This document shows, in pieces, positions 26,733-34,340 of a stretch of 64,000 nucleotides of DNA. Every line of letters begins with the position of its first letter. The first letter of the stretch is position 1. Made by a program: the position numbers and the translations under genes. Below the pieces are notes generated by a model. It had not been told where the DNA came from. It worked only from the letters and a program-made list of their open reading frames with translations, and searched no databases. Source of the DNA: Lachnospiraceae bacterium (GTDB lineage Bacteria > Bacillota > Clostridia > Lachnospirales > Lachnospiraceae); assembly GCA_017472605.1 (NCBI GenBank), contig JAFUPV010000006.1, positions 124,001-188,000 on the forward strand, read 5' to 3'.

Positions 26733-27322
26733 TGGACAACATTTTATACATTCGTAAGCGATTAAAGAAAAAACTGGACGAAGACCGCTTTGAACATACA
26801 CTGGGAGTCGCATATACTGCCACATGCCTTGCCATGCGCTATGGTGCGGATCTGTATCAGGCTGAAGTTGCCGGACTGCTTCATGACTGTGCAAAATATC
26901 TTCCGGATGACATGAAGGTAGAGCGCTGTCGGAAATACAATATCAGCATTACGGATACGGAACTTGCAAATCCGTCTCTTCTCCATGCAAAGCTGGGTGC
27001 ATTCCTTGCAATGGATAAATATAAGATCAAAGACATGGAGATTATTAATGCAATTCTGAATCATACAACAGGAAAGCCTGCAATGTCGATGATTGAAAAG
27101 ATTATTTTTGTGGCAGACTATATTGAACCCAGACGCGATAAGGCTTCAAATCTGCCTCTGGTCAGAAAAGTGGCGTTTGAAGACATTGACCGGGCTGTCT
27201 GGATCATCATGGAGGATACACTGGCTTATCTGAAAAAGAAAGGCGGGACGATCGACGGCATGACCGAGAAAGCCTGCCTGTACTATCGCAACTTAGTGAA
27301 AGGATCACCTGTGAATGAATAA
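26729..27322 (+). CDS. yqeK: YqeK-type HD-domain Ap4A hydrolase
   Basis: HD-domain protein of the YqeK family, reported as a symmetrical diadenosine tetraphosphate hydrolase. The HD motif residues are His in RFEHTLGVA, then LLHDCAKY, the pair HAKLGAF and the later D in FVADYIEPRRD. 197 residues. Overlaps nadD (ATGA) and rsfS (eight bases), so the three are read as one unit linking NAD synthesis, Ap4A turnover and ribosome silencing. Confidence 0.92.
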   Translation: MMDNILYIRKRLKKKLDEDRFEHTLGVAYTATCLAMRYGADLYQAEVAGLLHDCAKYLPDDMKVERCRKYNISITDTELANPSLLHAKLGAFLAMDKYKIKDMEIINAILNHTTGKPAMSMIEKIIFVADYIEPRRDKASNLPLVRKVAFEDIDRAVWIIMEDTLAYLKKKGGTIDGMTEKACLYYRNLVKGSPVNE

Positions 27323-27674
27323 AGAGAAGGCGAAAATTATATATGATGCGCTTGATGAAAAGAAAGCAAACCGGATCAGTGTAATAGATATTGAAAAAAT
27401 ATCAGTTCTGGCAGACTGCTTTATGATTGCCGACGGTGAAAACAAGAATCAGGTGCAGGCAATGGCTGATAATGTGGAAGAGGAAATGCTGAAAGCCGGA
27501 TATCATTGCAAGTCGATTACAGGATATCAAAGCGGAAGCTGGATTCTGATGGATTATCAGGATATTGTTGTTCACATATTCGGCAGGGAAGACCGCATGT
27601 TCTACGATCTGGAACGTCTTTGGAGAGACGGACGCCAGGTGCAGAAGGAAGAGTTGATGCAGGAGAAAGACTGA
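27315..27674 (+). CDS. rsfS: Ribosome silencing factor RsfS
   Basis: Binds L14 on the 50S subunit and blocks subunit joining when nutrients are short. The family pattern is visible: ISVLADCFMIADGENKNQVQAMADNVEEEM (seen as ADCFMIADG and NQVQAMAD), then SGSWILMDYQDIVVHIF and FYDLERLW. 119 residues. Last gene of the obgE to rsfS series, ending before a long hairpin terminator. Confidence 0.95.
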   Translation: MNKEKAKIIYDALDEKKANRISVIDIEKISVLADCFMIADGENKNQVQAMADNVEEEMLKAGYHCKSITGYQSGSWILMDYQDIVVHIFGREDRMFYDLERLWRDGRQVQKEELMQEKD

Positions 27675-27710
27675 ATGGACTGCGTCTCTGGAAGACGACA
27701 GAAATCACAG

Positions 27711-27782
27711 AAAAAACACACGGGATTATCTTTGAAGTTTTCAATCGGTTATTGGAACTTGAAAGGAATCTCGTGTGTTTTT
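27711..27782. terminator. Long bidirectional hairpin terminator between rsfS and lexA
   Basis: Two arms of about 28 bases form an imperfect hairpin: AAAAACACACG/CGTGTGTTTTT at the base, GATT/AATC, CTTTxAAGTT/AACTTxAAAG and CAAT/ATTG nearer the tip, with two small bulges. It ends in T runs on both strands, fitting termination of the convergent rsfS (+) and lexA (-). Confidence 0.85.
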
Positions 27783-27821
27783 ATGTATTTGCCTGGTTGG
27801 AATTTGAGGAAAAGAATCCGA

Positions 27822-28445
27822 TTAGAGAACACGGGGGCGGAACAGACTGATTGCTTTACCGATGATCTCCAGTTTATCAACGATAATGGGTTCCATGGAA
27901 TCGTTCTCCGGCTGCAGACGATAGTGTCCGTTTTCCTTGTAAAAGGTTTTGACTGTTGCAGAATCATCGATCAGAGCAACAATCCTGTCTCCGTTTTCTG
28001 CAGTATTCTGACGCTGAATTACGAGCTGATCGCCGTTGTAGATTCCGGCGTTTATCATGCTGTCGCCTTTCACGTTCAGAATAAAGAGTTCTTTTCCGGC
28101 AGGAATCATGTGAGCTGGAATCGGGAAATAGGATTCAATGTTTTCGAGAGCAAGGATAGGCTGACCAGCAGCCACCTGACCAACGACAGGAATGCTGACA
28201 ACTTCCGTGCGAAATGTGTTGAAACTGTCGTCAATGACTTCAATCGCACGGGGTTTGGTTGGATCCTTTCGGATATAGCCATTGCGTTCCAGCGTTTCAA
28301 GATGGGCGTGAACAGAGGACGTTGACTTTAACTGAACCGCGTCACAGATCTCACGGACAGACGGTGGATAGCCTTTCAGTAAAACCTGCTGTTTCAGATA
28401 TTCAAGTATTTCACGCTGCTTAGTGGTAATTTTTCCGTATGCCAT
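27822..28445 (-). CDS. lexA: SOS repressor LexA
   Basis: Represses DNA-damage genes and cleaves itself when RecA is activated. An N-terminal winged helix (PSVREICDAVQLKSTSSVHAHL, residues 28-49 in parts) is followed by the autocleavage site Ala 93-Gly 94 (QVAAGQP) and the Ser-Lys dyad, Ser 129 (KGDSM) and Lys 166 (ATVKTF). 207 residues, normal. It is transcribed away from a YneA-like gene; two palindromes matching LexA boxes lie between, one overlapping its own -35, so it is probably autoregulated. Confidence 0.97.
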   Translation of the reverse strand: MAYGKITTKQREILEYLKQQVLLKGYPPSVREICDAVQLKSTSSVHAHLETLERNGYIRKDPTKPRAIEVIDDSFNTFRTEVVSIPVVGQVAAGQPILALENIESYFPIPAHMIPAGKELFILNVKGDSMINAGIYNGDQLVIQRQNTAENGDRIVALIDDSATVKTFYKENGHYRLQPENDSMEPIIVDKLEIIGKAISLFRPRVL

Positions 28446-28557
28446 AAATTATTCTCCGGACAGGGGATGGACACCCTGTTTCTGTTTGATTTAACAGAAC
28501 CGGTTTCTCCTTTCTGGTCAGAAGCATCGAATAACGGCACTCTGACTTCTTATCAGT

Positions 28558-28586
28558 AGTATAGCACATATTGAAAGAAAATGCAA
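28558..28586 (-). promoter_or_regulatory. lexA promoter
   Basis: On the - strand, TTGCAT (28586-28581) and TATACT (28563-28558) are 17 bases apart. The -35 overlaps the upstream LexA-box-like palindrome. Confidence 0.7.
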
Positions 28587-28597
28587 ACAAAAGTTTG
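28584..28597. promoter_or_regulatory. LexA-box-like operator 1 (lexA side)
   Basis: CAAACAAAAGTTTG is a perfect palindrome of the CAAAC-N4-GTTTG type, close to the Firmicute LexA box (CGAACrnryGTTyC). It overlaps the lexA -35 region, which fits autoregulation. Confidence 0.75.
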
Positions 28598-28630
28598 CGA
28601 AAATGTGTTCTAATTTTTCGGGTAAAACTA

Positions 28631-28659
28631 TTGACAAACGAGTGTTCGCAATGTATAAT
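28631..28659 (+). promoter_or_regulatory. Promoter of the YneA-like gene
   Basis: TTGACA at 28631-28636 and TATAAT at 28654-28659, 17 bases apart: a full consensus promoter whose spacer is filled by a LexA box, so strong expression is expected only after derepression. Confidence 0.9.
28635..28648. promoter_or_regulatory. LexA-box-like operator 2 (yneA side)
   Basis: CAAACGAGTGTTCG (complement CGAACACTCGTTTG) matches the Firmicute LexA box well. It lies exactly between the -35 and -10 of the YneA-like gene promoter, the expected place for an SOS repressor site. Confidence 0.85.
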
Positions 28660-28728
28660 GCACTTAGTTGTCAAGAACAGTTGTTCCGGAACGGCTGTTT
28701 GGAAAAACTGCAATGGGAGGGAAATGCC

Positions 28729-29130
28729 ATGAGATGCCTGAAATCAAAAAAGACCCCGGTAAACCGTTTTGTTATTCTCTTTTTTCTTCTGGTACTGCTG
28801 ATAATAATTGTTTACGGAGGAATCTGCGTTGCTCACGCAGATGGTCTTCGGGGAAGGCAGGATCGTCAAAAACTGTTTACAAGTATTGAAATCCAGTACG
28901 GAGATACCCTGTGGACCATCGCAGAGCGTTACAAGAACAGCGATTGCCAGTCAACAGAAGAGTATGTCTGTGAACTGATGCAGATGAATCATCTGAAAGA
29001 CGACCGGATTGTAGCCGGAAACTATCTGATGATCAGTTATTACAACGAAACGCTTCCAACGGAAGACACCGAACCGGAACCGCTTCCTGTGGCCGTTCCG
29101 GTAATCCAGTGGCAGTCTGCATCCGACTGA
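28729..29130 (+). CDS. YneA-like LysM membrane protein, probable SOS division inhibitor
   Basis: 133 residues: basic N-terminus, one membrane segment at about 13-35, then an extracellular LysM domain at about 52-105 (IQYGDTLWTIAERY ... NHLKDDRIVAGNYLMI) and a short acidic/Pro tail. B. subtilis YneA has the same plan and lies divergent to lexA; it delays division during the SOS response. ATG 28729 follows GGGAGG by eight bases; longer frames would include the promoter. Identity as a YneA equivalent is inferred from layout, LexA box and position, not from strong residue identity. Confidence 0.82.
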   Translation: MRCLKSKKTPVNRFVILFFLLVLLIIIVYGGICVAHADGLRGRQDRQKLFTSIEIQYGDTLWTIAERYKNSDCQSTEEYVCELMQMNHLKDDRIVAGNYLMISYYNETLPTEDTEPEPLPVAVPVIQWQSASD

Positions 29131-29141
29131 GAAAGAAACGC

Positions 29142-29164
29142 AACCGGCTTTCCTTCAGCCGATT
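29142..29164. terminator. Weak hairpin between YneA-like gene and PPK2 gene
   Basis: AACCGGCT and AGCCGATT flank a seven-base loop; ctttttaa follows on the + strand a few bases later. It overlaps the stop codon of the convergent gene. Probably a modest shared terminator. Confidence 0.45.
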
Positions 29165-30656
29165 AATCGCTTTTTAACCGGTCCTCCATTGCGCGGATGA
29201 CAGTTTCCAAAACCTTGATCCGTGCATAATATTTATTATTCCCTTCAACAATGATCCAGGGAGCATATGTGGTTGACGTACGAATCAGCATTTCATCAAC
29301 GGCCAGTTCGTACTGATCCCATTTGGACCGATTACGCCAGTCTTCATCGGTTATTTTCCATTGCTTTTGCGGATTTTCCATCCGTTCATGGAATCGGCGC
29401 TCCTGTTCCTCTTTGTCAATCTGCATCCAGAACTTCAGGATGATGGAACCGGAATGTGCAAGATGAGCTTCCATGTCATTTATCTCCCGGTAAGCACGTT
29501 TCCACTCGTCCGTAGAACAGAAGCCTTCAATTCGTTCAACCATGACTCGTCCGTACCAGCTGCGGTCAAAAATGGCAATATGACCGGTTTTGGGCATGTT
29601 CCTCCAGAAACGCCAAAGATAGTGGTGCGCTTTTTCGATGTCATTTGGTGATGACGTTGGATTGACCTGGTAACCTCTTGGATCAAGTGCCTGTGTCAGA
29701 CGCCTGATCGCTCCTCCTTTGCCGCTGGCATCCCATCCTTCAAAGACAAGGATTACAGGAATTTTTTTCCGGTAAAGCGCGCTGTGAAGAAGGGTCAGTC
29801 GGCTTTGAAGTTTTTTCAGTCTCTCCTGGTATTCTTCTTTTGAGCAGGAGCGTGAAAGGTCTGCCTGACTCAGAGCAGAAGATTTCAGCTCGTTTCTGTC
29901 GGAATTTCCGTTCGTTTTCTGTGATGCCTCGTCTGGATTTTCTTTCTTCCGGGTAATTTGTTTTTCCAGGCGGCTAACAACTTCTGACATGATTTTAATC
30001 GATGCATATTCTTTATCCATTGCTTCGACGATCGTCCACGGAGCGAATGCAGTATCTGTTTTCTGTAGCATTTCCTCTGCCATAACCCGGTATTCCTTGA
30101 AATGTTTCTGACGCTTTTTGTCTGAATCGGTAACTCTCCATGCGGTCTGTTTGGATTCAAGCAGCTTTTCCATCCGTTTTTTCTGTTCCTTTTTTGTGAT
30201 AACGAGAAAGAACTTAATGATTACGGTTCCTCCGTCTGTCAGCTGCTGCTCAAAATTTACAATTTCCTGATAGGCATCGGAAATCTGTGATTCCGGTGTC
30301 GTTTGTTCAAAGCGGTCGACAAGAACACGTCGGTACCAGCTGCGGTCAAAAATCGCAATTCTGCCATTTTCCGGTGTTTTTGTCCAGAAACGCCATAAAA
30401 ATGGGCGGCGTTTTTCTTCTTCTGATTCGCTGTTAATTGCATAAACAGAAAAGCCACGGGGATCAAGCGGTTCAATCAGCTGATTAATAAGCGTTCCTTT
30501 TCCGGATGTACTGAACCCTTCAAAGATAATCATGACAGGAATGTTTCTGGATCGGCATTCTCTTTGCAGGGAAGCAAGCTGATTTGCCAGTGGTTCGATG
30601 TTCTTTTTGAACTCCTGTTGGGAGATTTTCTTCGATAAATCAATCTGTTCTAACAT
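29163..30656 (-). CDS. Two-domain PPK2-type polyphosphate:AMP phosphotransferase
   Basis: Predicted to use polyphosphate to convert AMP to ADP (class II PPK2, PAP type). Two tandem P-loop kinase domains are clear. The N-terminal one has a degenerate Walker A (GFSTSGKGT, about residue 47) and DRSWYRRVLVDRF; the C-terminal one has the canonical GWDASGKGG (about 309) and DRSWYGRVMVERI. In studied two-domain enzymes the C-terminal domain is the main active one, which agrees with this pattern. 497 residues. ATG 30656 is nine bases after AAAGGAG; the ATG at 30665 touches it. Promoter and an inverted repeat lie upstream. Confidence 0.9.
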   Translation of the reverse strand: MLEQIDLSKKISQQEFKKNIEPLANQLASLQRECRSRNIPVMIIFEGFSTSGKGTLINQLIEPLDPRGFSVYAINSESEEEKRRPFLWRFWTKTPENGRIAIFDRSWYRRVLVDRFEQTTPESQISDAYQEIVNFEQQLTDGGTVIIKFFLVITKKEQKKRMEKLLESKQTAWRVTDSDKKRQKHFKEYRVMAEEMLQKTDTAFAPWTIVEAMDKEYASIKIMSEVVSRLEKQITRKKENPDEASQKTNGNSDRNELKSSALSQADLSRSCSKEEYQERLKKLQSRLTLLHSALYRKKIPVILVFEGWDASGKGGAIRRLTQALDPRGYQVNPTSSPNDIEKAHHYLWRFWRNMPKTGHIAIFDRSWYGRVMVERIEGFCSTDEWKRAYREINDMEAHLAHSGSIILKFWMQIDKEEQERRFHERMENPQKQWKITDEDWRNRSKWDQYELAVDEMLIRTSTTYAPWIIVEGNNKYYARIKVLETVIRAMEDRLKSD

Positions 30657-30746
30657 AATATCCATCTCCTTTACTGTTATCGTGTCCGGTTTGCTGTCGG
30701 ACTATTCGTAAATCTGTTAAATACGTCGATCATTTGTGTGGATTAT

Positions 30747-30775
30747 ATTATACCAGATATTTCAATCAGATACAA
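30747..30775 (-). promoter_or_regulatory. Promoter of the PPK2 gene
   Basis: On the - strand TTGTAT (30775-30770) and TATAAT (30752-30747) are 17 bases apart. The -35 lies inside an inverted repeat. Confidence 0.8.
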
Positions 30776-30785
30776 GAAATATCTG
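30754..30785. repeat. Inverted repeat between the PPK2 and deoD promoters
   Basis: CAGATATTTC (30754-30763) and GAAATATCTG (30776-30785) are a perfect 10-base inverted repeat separated by 12 bases. It spans the PPK2 spacer and -35 and ends 18 bases before the deoD -35. A regulator site is likely, but no regulator gene is nearby. Confidence 0.65.
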
Positions 30786-30802
30786 ATTATTCAGCGGATA
30801 CC

Positions 30803-30831
30803 TTGACAAATTGTGTGAATTGATGTATGCT
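30803..30831 (+). promoter_or_regulatory. deoD promoter
   Basis: TTGACA at 30803-30808 and TATGCT at 30826-30831, 17 bases apart, 46 bases before the deoD ATG. Confidence 0.85.
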
Positions 30832-30877
30832 ACTTTCAGTTATATAAAGAAATTTCGTACAAATCAGGAGGAATACT

Positions 30878-31603
30878 ATGTCAATGATTCAAACCCCTCA
30901 CATCAATGCTCCAAAGGATGCGTTCGGTCAGACGGTTCTTATGCCTGGAGATCCGCTTCGTGCAAAATTTATTGCGGAAACGTTCTTAACTGACGCAAAA
31001 CTGGTGAATAATATTCGTGGAATTCAAGGGTATACGGGAACCTATAATAATGTCAAAGTAAGTGTAATGGCCAGCGGAATGGGAATGCCGAGTATTGGGA
31101 TTTACAGCTATGAACTGTTTCACTTTTTTGATGTGCAGAACATTATGCGGATTGGCTCAGCCGGAGCGTTAAATCTTGACGTAAAGATTCGTGATCTTGT
31201 GTTTGGCATGGGTGCTTCAACCAACTCCAATTATGCGAGTCAGTACGGTTTTCCGGGGACTTACGCTCCGCTTGCAAGCTATCCGCTGATGAAGGAAGCA
31301 ATCCATCAGGCAGAAAAATTGAATGCCAGATACCATGTGGGAAATGTTCTCTCTTCCGATACATTCTATAACGATAATCCAAATGCAAACGAAGCATGGC
31401 AGAAGATGGGTGTTCTCTGCGTAGAGATGGAAGCGGCTGCCCTTTATATGAATGCAGCCCGCTGCAAAAAGAATGCGCTTGCAATCCTGACAATTTCCGA
31501 TCATATTGTTACCGGTGAAGAGACAACGGCACAGGAACGTCAGAATTCATTTACACAGATGATGGAAGTTGCTCTGAATACCGCTGTTGCTGTTGAGAAG
31601 TAG
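30878..31603 (+). CDS. deoD: Purine-nucleoside phosphorylase DeoD
   Basis: Hexameric, DeoD-type phosphorylase that splits purine nucleosides with phosphate to a base and (deoxy)ribose 1-phosphate. Motifs are MPGDPLRAKFIAE, the phosphate-site RIGSAGAL, substrate-site VEMEAAALY and ISDHIVTGEETTAQERQ with the catalytic Asp. 241 residues, normal. AGGAGG precedes the ATG. It stands alone behind its own promoter and before a terminator, beside the divergent polyphosphate:AMP phosphotransferase; both touch purine nucleotide salvage. Confidence 0.96.
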   Translation: MSMIQTPHINAPKDAFGQTVLMPGDPLRAKFIAETFLTDAKLVNNIRGIQGYTGTYNNVKVSVMASGMGMPSIGIYSYELFHFFDVQNIMRIGSAGALNLDVKIRDLVFGMGASTNSNYASQYGFPGTYAPLASYPLMKEAIHQAEKLNARYHVGNVLSSDTFYNDNPNANEAWQKMGVLCVEMEAAALYMNAARCKKNALAILTISDHIVTGEETTAQERQNSFTQMMEVALNTAVAVEK

Positions 31604-31679
31604 TTTAACCGAATGGTTAAACAATTCAATGGAACGTGTCATCGGCAGTCTCGTCCGGCTTGCCGCTCGCGTCGATCAT

Positions 31680-31712
31680 AAAAGACCCGAACGCTTCAAT
31701 TCGGGTCTTTTT
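31680..31712 (+). terminator. Terminator after deoD
   Basis: A 12-base perfect stem (AAAAGACCCGAA at 31680-31691, TTCGGGTCTTTT at 31700-31711) with an eight-base loop; the stem itself ends in T residues. The 76 bases between the deoD stop and the stem hold nothing recognisable. Confidence 0.85.
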
Positions 31713-31737
31713 AGCAGAAATTTTGGGAGGGAATTTT

Positions 31738-32520
31738 ATGACGATAGAGGTGTTTTGGGGAATTATTATTCCATTTTTAGGAACGATGGCCGGTTCTGCC
31801 TGTGTTTTTGTTTTGAAAAAGTCAATGAATGCGATTGTTCAGCGGGCGCTGACCGGATTTGCCGCCGGGGTAATGGTCGCGGCTTCCATCTGGAGTCTGC
31901 TGATTCCCGCAATGGATCACGCAGCTTCCATGGGCAAGTTTTCCTGCGTACCTGCTGTAATTGGATTCTGGCTTGGTATCCTGTTCCTGCTCTTTTTGGA
32001 TCATGCAATTCCGCATTTGCACATGAACAGCAGGGAGGCAGAAGGACCGAAGAAGAGTCTGTCAAAACAGACCATGCTTCTTTTGGCAGTTACGCTTCAT
32101 AACATTCCCGAAGGAATGGCAGTTGGTGCCGTTTATGCCGGATATGTTTCCGGTAACATGGAGATTACTATGATGAGCGCACTGGCTCTTTCTCTTGGAA
32201 TTGCCATCCAGAACTTTCCGGAGGGGGCGATTATTTCCATGCCGCTTCAGTCAGAAGGAATGTCTAAGAAGAAAGCGTTTCTCTCCGGCACAATGTCGGG
32301 AATTGTAGAGCCTCTGGGCGCTGCTGTCACGATTCTTGCCGCCGGTCTGATTCTTCCTGTTCTTCCCTATCTGTTAAGCTTCGCCGCCGGTGCCATGATG
32401 TATGTGGTTGTTGAGGAACTGATTCCGGAAATGTCAGAAGGAAAGCATTCAAACATCGGTACCATCATGTTTGCTGCCGGTTTTACGCTGATGATGCTTC
32501 TTGATGTTGTATTGGGATGA
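31738..32520 (+). CDS. ZIP-family divalent metal transporter
   Basis: Inner-membrane carrier that takes up zinc or related divalent cations; closest in look to ZupT/GufA-type ZIPs. About eight membrane segments. The metal-binding helix motifs are LHNIPEGMAVG (TM4) and IQNFPEGAIISMP (TM5), with EPLGAAV and the terminal EELIPE. ATG 31738 follows GGGAGG by seven bases; an earlier ATG in frame is upstream of the terminator. 260 residues. The exact metal is unknown. No metal-responsive operator was recognised upstream. Confidence 0.9.
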   Translation: MTIEVFWGIIIPFLGTMAGSACVFVLKKSMNAIVQRALTGFAAGVMVAASIWSLLIPAMDHAASMGKFSCVPAVIGFWLGILFLLFLDHAIPHLHMNSREAEGPKKSLSKQTMLLLAVTLHNIPEGMAVGAVYAGYVSGNMEITMMSALALSLGIAIQNFPEGAIISMPLQSEGMSKKKAFLSGTMSGIVEPLGAAVTILAAGLILPVLPYLLSFAAGAMMYVVVEELIPEMSEGKHSNIGTIMFAAGFTLMMLLDVVLG

Positions 32521-32589
32521 GCGGCAGAATTCGATCTGCAAGCGTGTTGCCCAATTCTGGAAAAAGCAGGAAAAAGAATGAAGAAGTGA

Positions 32590-32618
32590 TTGAAAATGTC
32601 AGGCTTTTACGGTATAGT
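32590..32618 (+). promoter_or_regulatory. Promoter of the sufC-sufB-like operon
   Basis: TTGAAA at 32590-32595 and TATAGT at 32613-32618, 17 bases apart, 46 bases before the ATG. The 70 bases before it, after the ZIP gene, show no clear terminator. Confidence 0.75.
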
Positions 32619-32664
32619 AGTATTGTTAAATGTATGACAGGATGAAACTGTTTAGGAGGCTGCA

Positions 32665-33399
32665 ATGCTTGAATTAAAGGATATATACTGGAATACTCCG
32701 GAGGGGGAAGCGATTGTAAAAGGAATCAGTCTTTCTGTTCCGGAAGGGAAACTGACGGTAATCACCGGACCAAACGGAGGAGGAAAGACGTCACTTTCCA
32801 AACTGATCGCAGGAATTTACCGGCCAAACGGCGGCCAGATGCTGCTTGATGGTCAGGATATTACAGAGTGGGACATAACAAAACGTGCACAGAATGGAAT
32901 CGCCTATGCGTTCCAGCAGCCGGTTCGTTTTAAAGGACTCACAGTCAGAGATTTACTTGAGCTTTCTGCGGAGGAAACGATTGCGGCAGATAAGCTCTGT
33001 TCTATGCTTGGCACAGTTGGTCTCTGTGCGCAGGATTACATGGATAGAACCATGGATTCCAGTTTATCAGGAGGAGAAAGCAAACGAATTGAGATTGCCA
33101 CGGTTCTGTGCAGGAAGAATGCGGAAATCATGGTGTTTGATGAACCGGAGGCGGGAATTGATCTCTGGAGTTTTTCCAATCTGATCAATGCGTTTGAGCG
33201 GCTTAAGACAGAAAGCGGACGGACACTGATTATCATTTCCCATCAGGAGCGAATCATGGCAATTGCAGACTATATTGCTGTTGTTGCAGACGGAAAGCTA
33301 AAATCATTTGGCAGCCGTGAGGAAATTCTTCCCCAGCTGCTGGCCGGAGACCGTTCCTCCATGTGTCCGGTGAAAACGGTAGAGAAGGAGGGATGCTAA
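32665..33399 (+). CDS. sufC: SufC-like ABC ATPase
   Basis: Cytosolic ABC ATPase that works with the SufB-like protein encoded next, in Fe-S cluster assembly. Walker A is GPNGGGKTS (about 35-43), the Q-loop AYAFQQPVRFKGLT, the signature LSGGESKRIEI, Walker B IMVFDEPEAGID and the switch His in IIISHQE. SufC proteins have the same YAFQxPxxF Q-loop, unlike transport ATPases, and there is no permease nearby. 244 residues. It abuts the downstream gene without a gap. AGGAGG precedes the ATG. Confidence 0.88.
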   Translation: MLELKDIYWNTPEGEAIVKGISLSVPEGKLTVITGPNGGGKTSLSKLIAGIYRPNGGQMLLDGQDITEWDITKRAQNGIAYAFQQPVRFKGLTVRDLLELSAEETIAADKLCSMLGTVGLCAQDYMDRTMDSSLSGGESKRIEIATVLCRKNAEIMVFDEPEAGIDLWSFSNLINAFERLKTESGRTLIIISHQERIMAIADYIAVVADGKLKSFGSREEILPQLLAGDRSSMCPVKTVEKEGC

Positions 33400-34317
33400 A
33401 TGGATTCCGTAACAAAAGATCTCCTTGGATTGATCTCGGATATGAAGGAAGGTTCAGAAGGAGCGTTCAATATTCGTGAAAATGGCTCGTGTGCCGGTGT
33501 CAAATCAACCAAACACATTCGCATAGAGCCAAAGCCGAATGCCAGTGGCATTGTCATCCGCATCAGCGGAGATACAAAGCATGAGACCGTGTTCATTCCC
33601 GCCTGCGTAACGCGAAGCGGAATTAATGATTTGGCTTATAACGATTTTATTGTGGAAGATGGTGCAGACGTGATCATTGTTGCCGGCTGCGGTGTCCACA
33701 GCAATGGAAAAGAAGAAACAAGGCACAGCGGTCTTCACCATTTTCAGATTGGAAAGGGTGCTAAGGTACTCTACAAAGAGAAACACATCGGAACTGGTGA
33801 CGGAACCGGTGCAAAAAAGATCGATCCGGTAACCGATATCGTCATGGAAGAAGATTCCTACATGGAAATGGATACGATGCAGATCCGTGGAGTAACGGAA
33901 ACAACCAGGTCAACAACAGCGGTATTAAAAGCAGGGGCGAAGCTGATTATTCGTGAACGTCTGCTGACAGATGATGAGGAAAAAGCGTATTCCGATTTTT
34001 CGGTTACTCTGGATGGAGAAGATTCCGGTGTGGATCTGATTTCCCGTTCGGTTGCAAAGGGAAATTCCTATCAGGAATATAAATCAGTAATTAAAGGAAA
34101 CTGTCGCTGTACCGGTCATTCCGAATGTGATGCAATTCTTTCCGGAAATGGAATTGTCAATGCAGCACCTGCTCTTTATGCAGGACATATTGATGCATCA
34201 CTGATCCATGAGGCAGCAATTGGAAAAATTGCAGGTGAGCAGATCATAAAACTCTGTACGCTTGGATTAACGGAAGAAGAAGCGGAACAAAAGATTATTG
34301 AAGGATTTCTGAAATAA
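33400..34317 (+). CDS. SufB/SufD-family scaffold protein (minimal SUF type)
   Basis: 305 residues, much shorter than E. coli SufB (about 495) or SufD (about 420). The beta-helix core of the SufB/D family is present: VIIVAGCGVHSNG, RGVTETTRSTTAVLKAGAKL, TGHSECDAIL and the C-terminal LIHEAAIGKIAGEQI with LGLTEEEAEQKII. With SufC it would make a two-component SufBC-type machine, like the SUF-like minimal systems reported in archaea and some anaerobes. No sufS, sufU or sufD is nearby. The ATG directly follows the sufC stop. Cys and His residues that could hold a cluster are visible, but which do so is unknown. Confidence 0.85.
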   Translation: MDSVTKDLLGLISDMKEGSEGAFNIRENGSCAGVKSTKHIRIEPKPNASGIVIRISGDTKHETVFIPACVTRSGINDLAYNDFIVEDGADVIIVAGCGVHSNGKEETRHSGLHHFQIGKGAKVLYKEKHIGTGDGTGAKKIDPVTDIVMEEDSYMEMDTMQIRGVTETTRSTTAVLKAGAKLIIRERLLTDDEEKAYSDFSVTLDGEDSGVDLISRSVAKGNSYQEYKSVIKGNCRCTGHSECDAILSGNGIVNAAPALYAGHIDASLIHEAAIGKIAGEQIIKLCTLGLTEEEAEQKIIEGFLK

Positions 34318-34340
34318 GTTCGGGGTTAAGGAGAGGAGTT

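Noticed and set aside
27675..28325. Long + strand open frame of about 216 codons opposite lexA
   Set aside because: It has no Shine-Dalgarno or recognisable protein motif, and it mirrors the lexA coding sequence in a complementary frame.
32521..32580. Terminator after the ZIP transporter gene
   Set aside because: CAGAATT/AATTCTG is a short stem with a loop of about 20 bases and no following T run.
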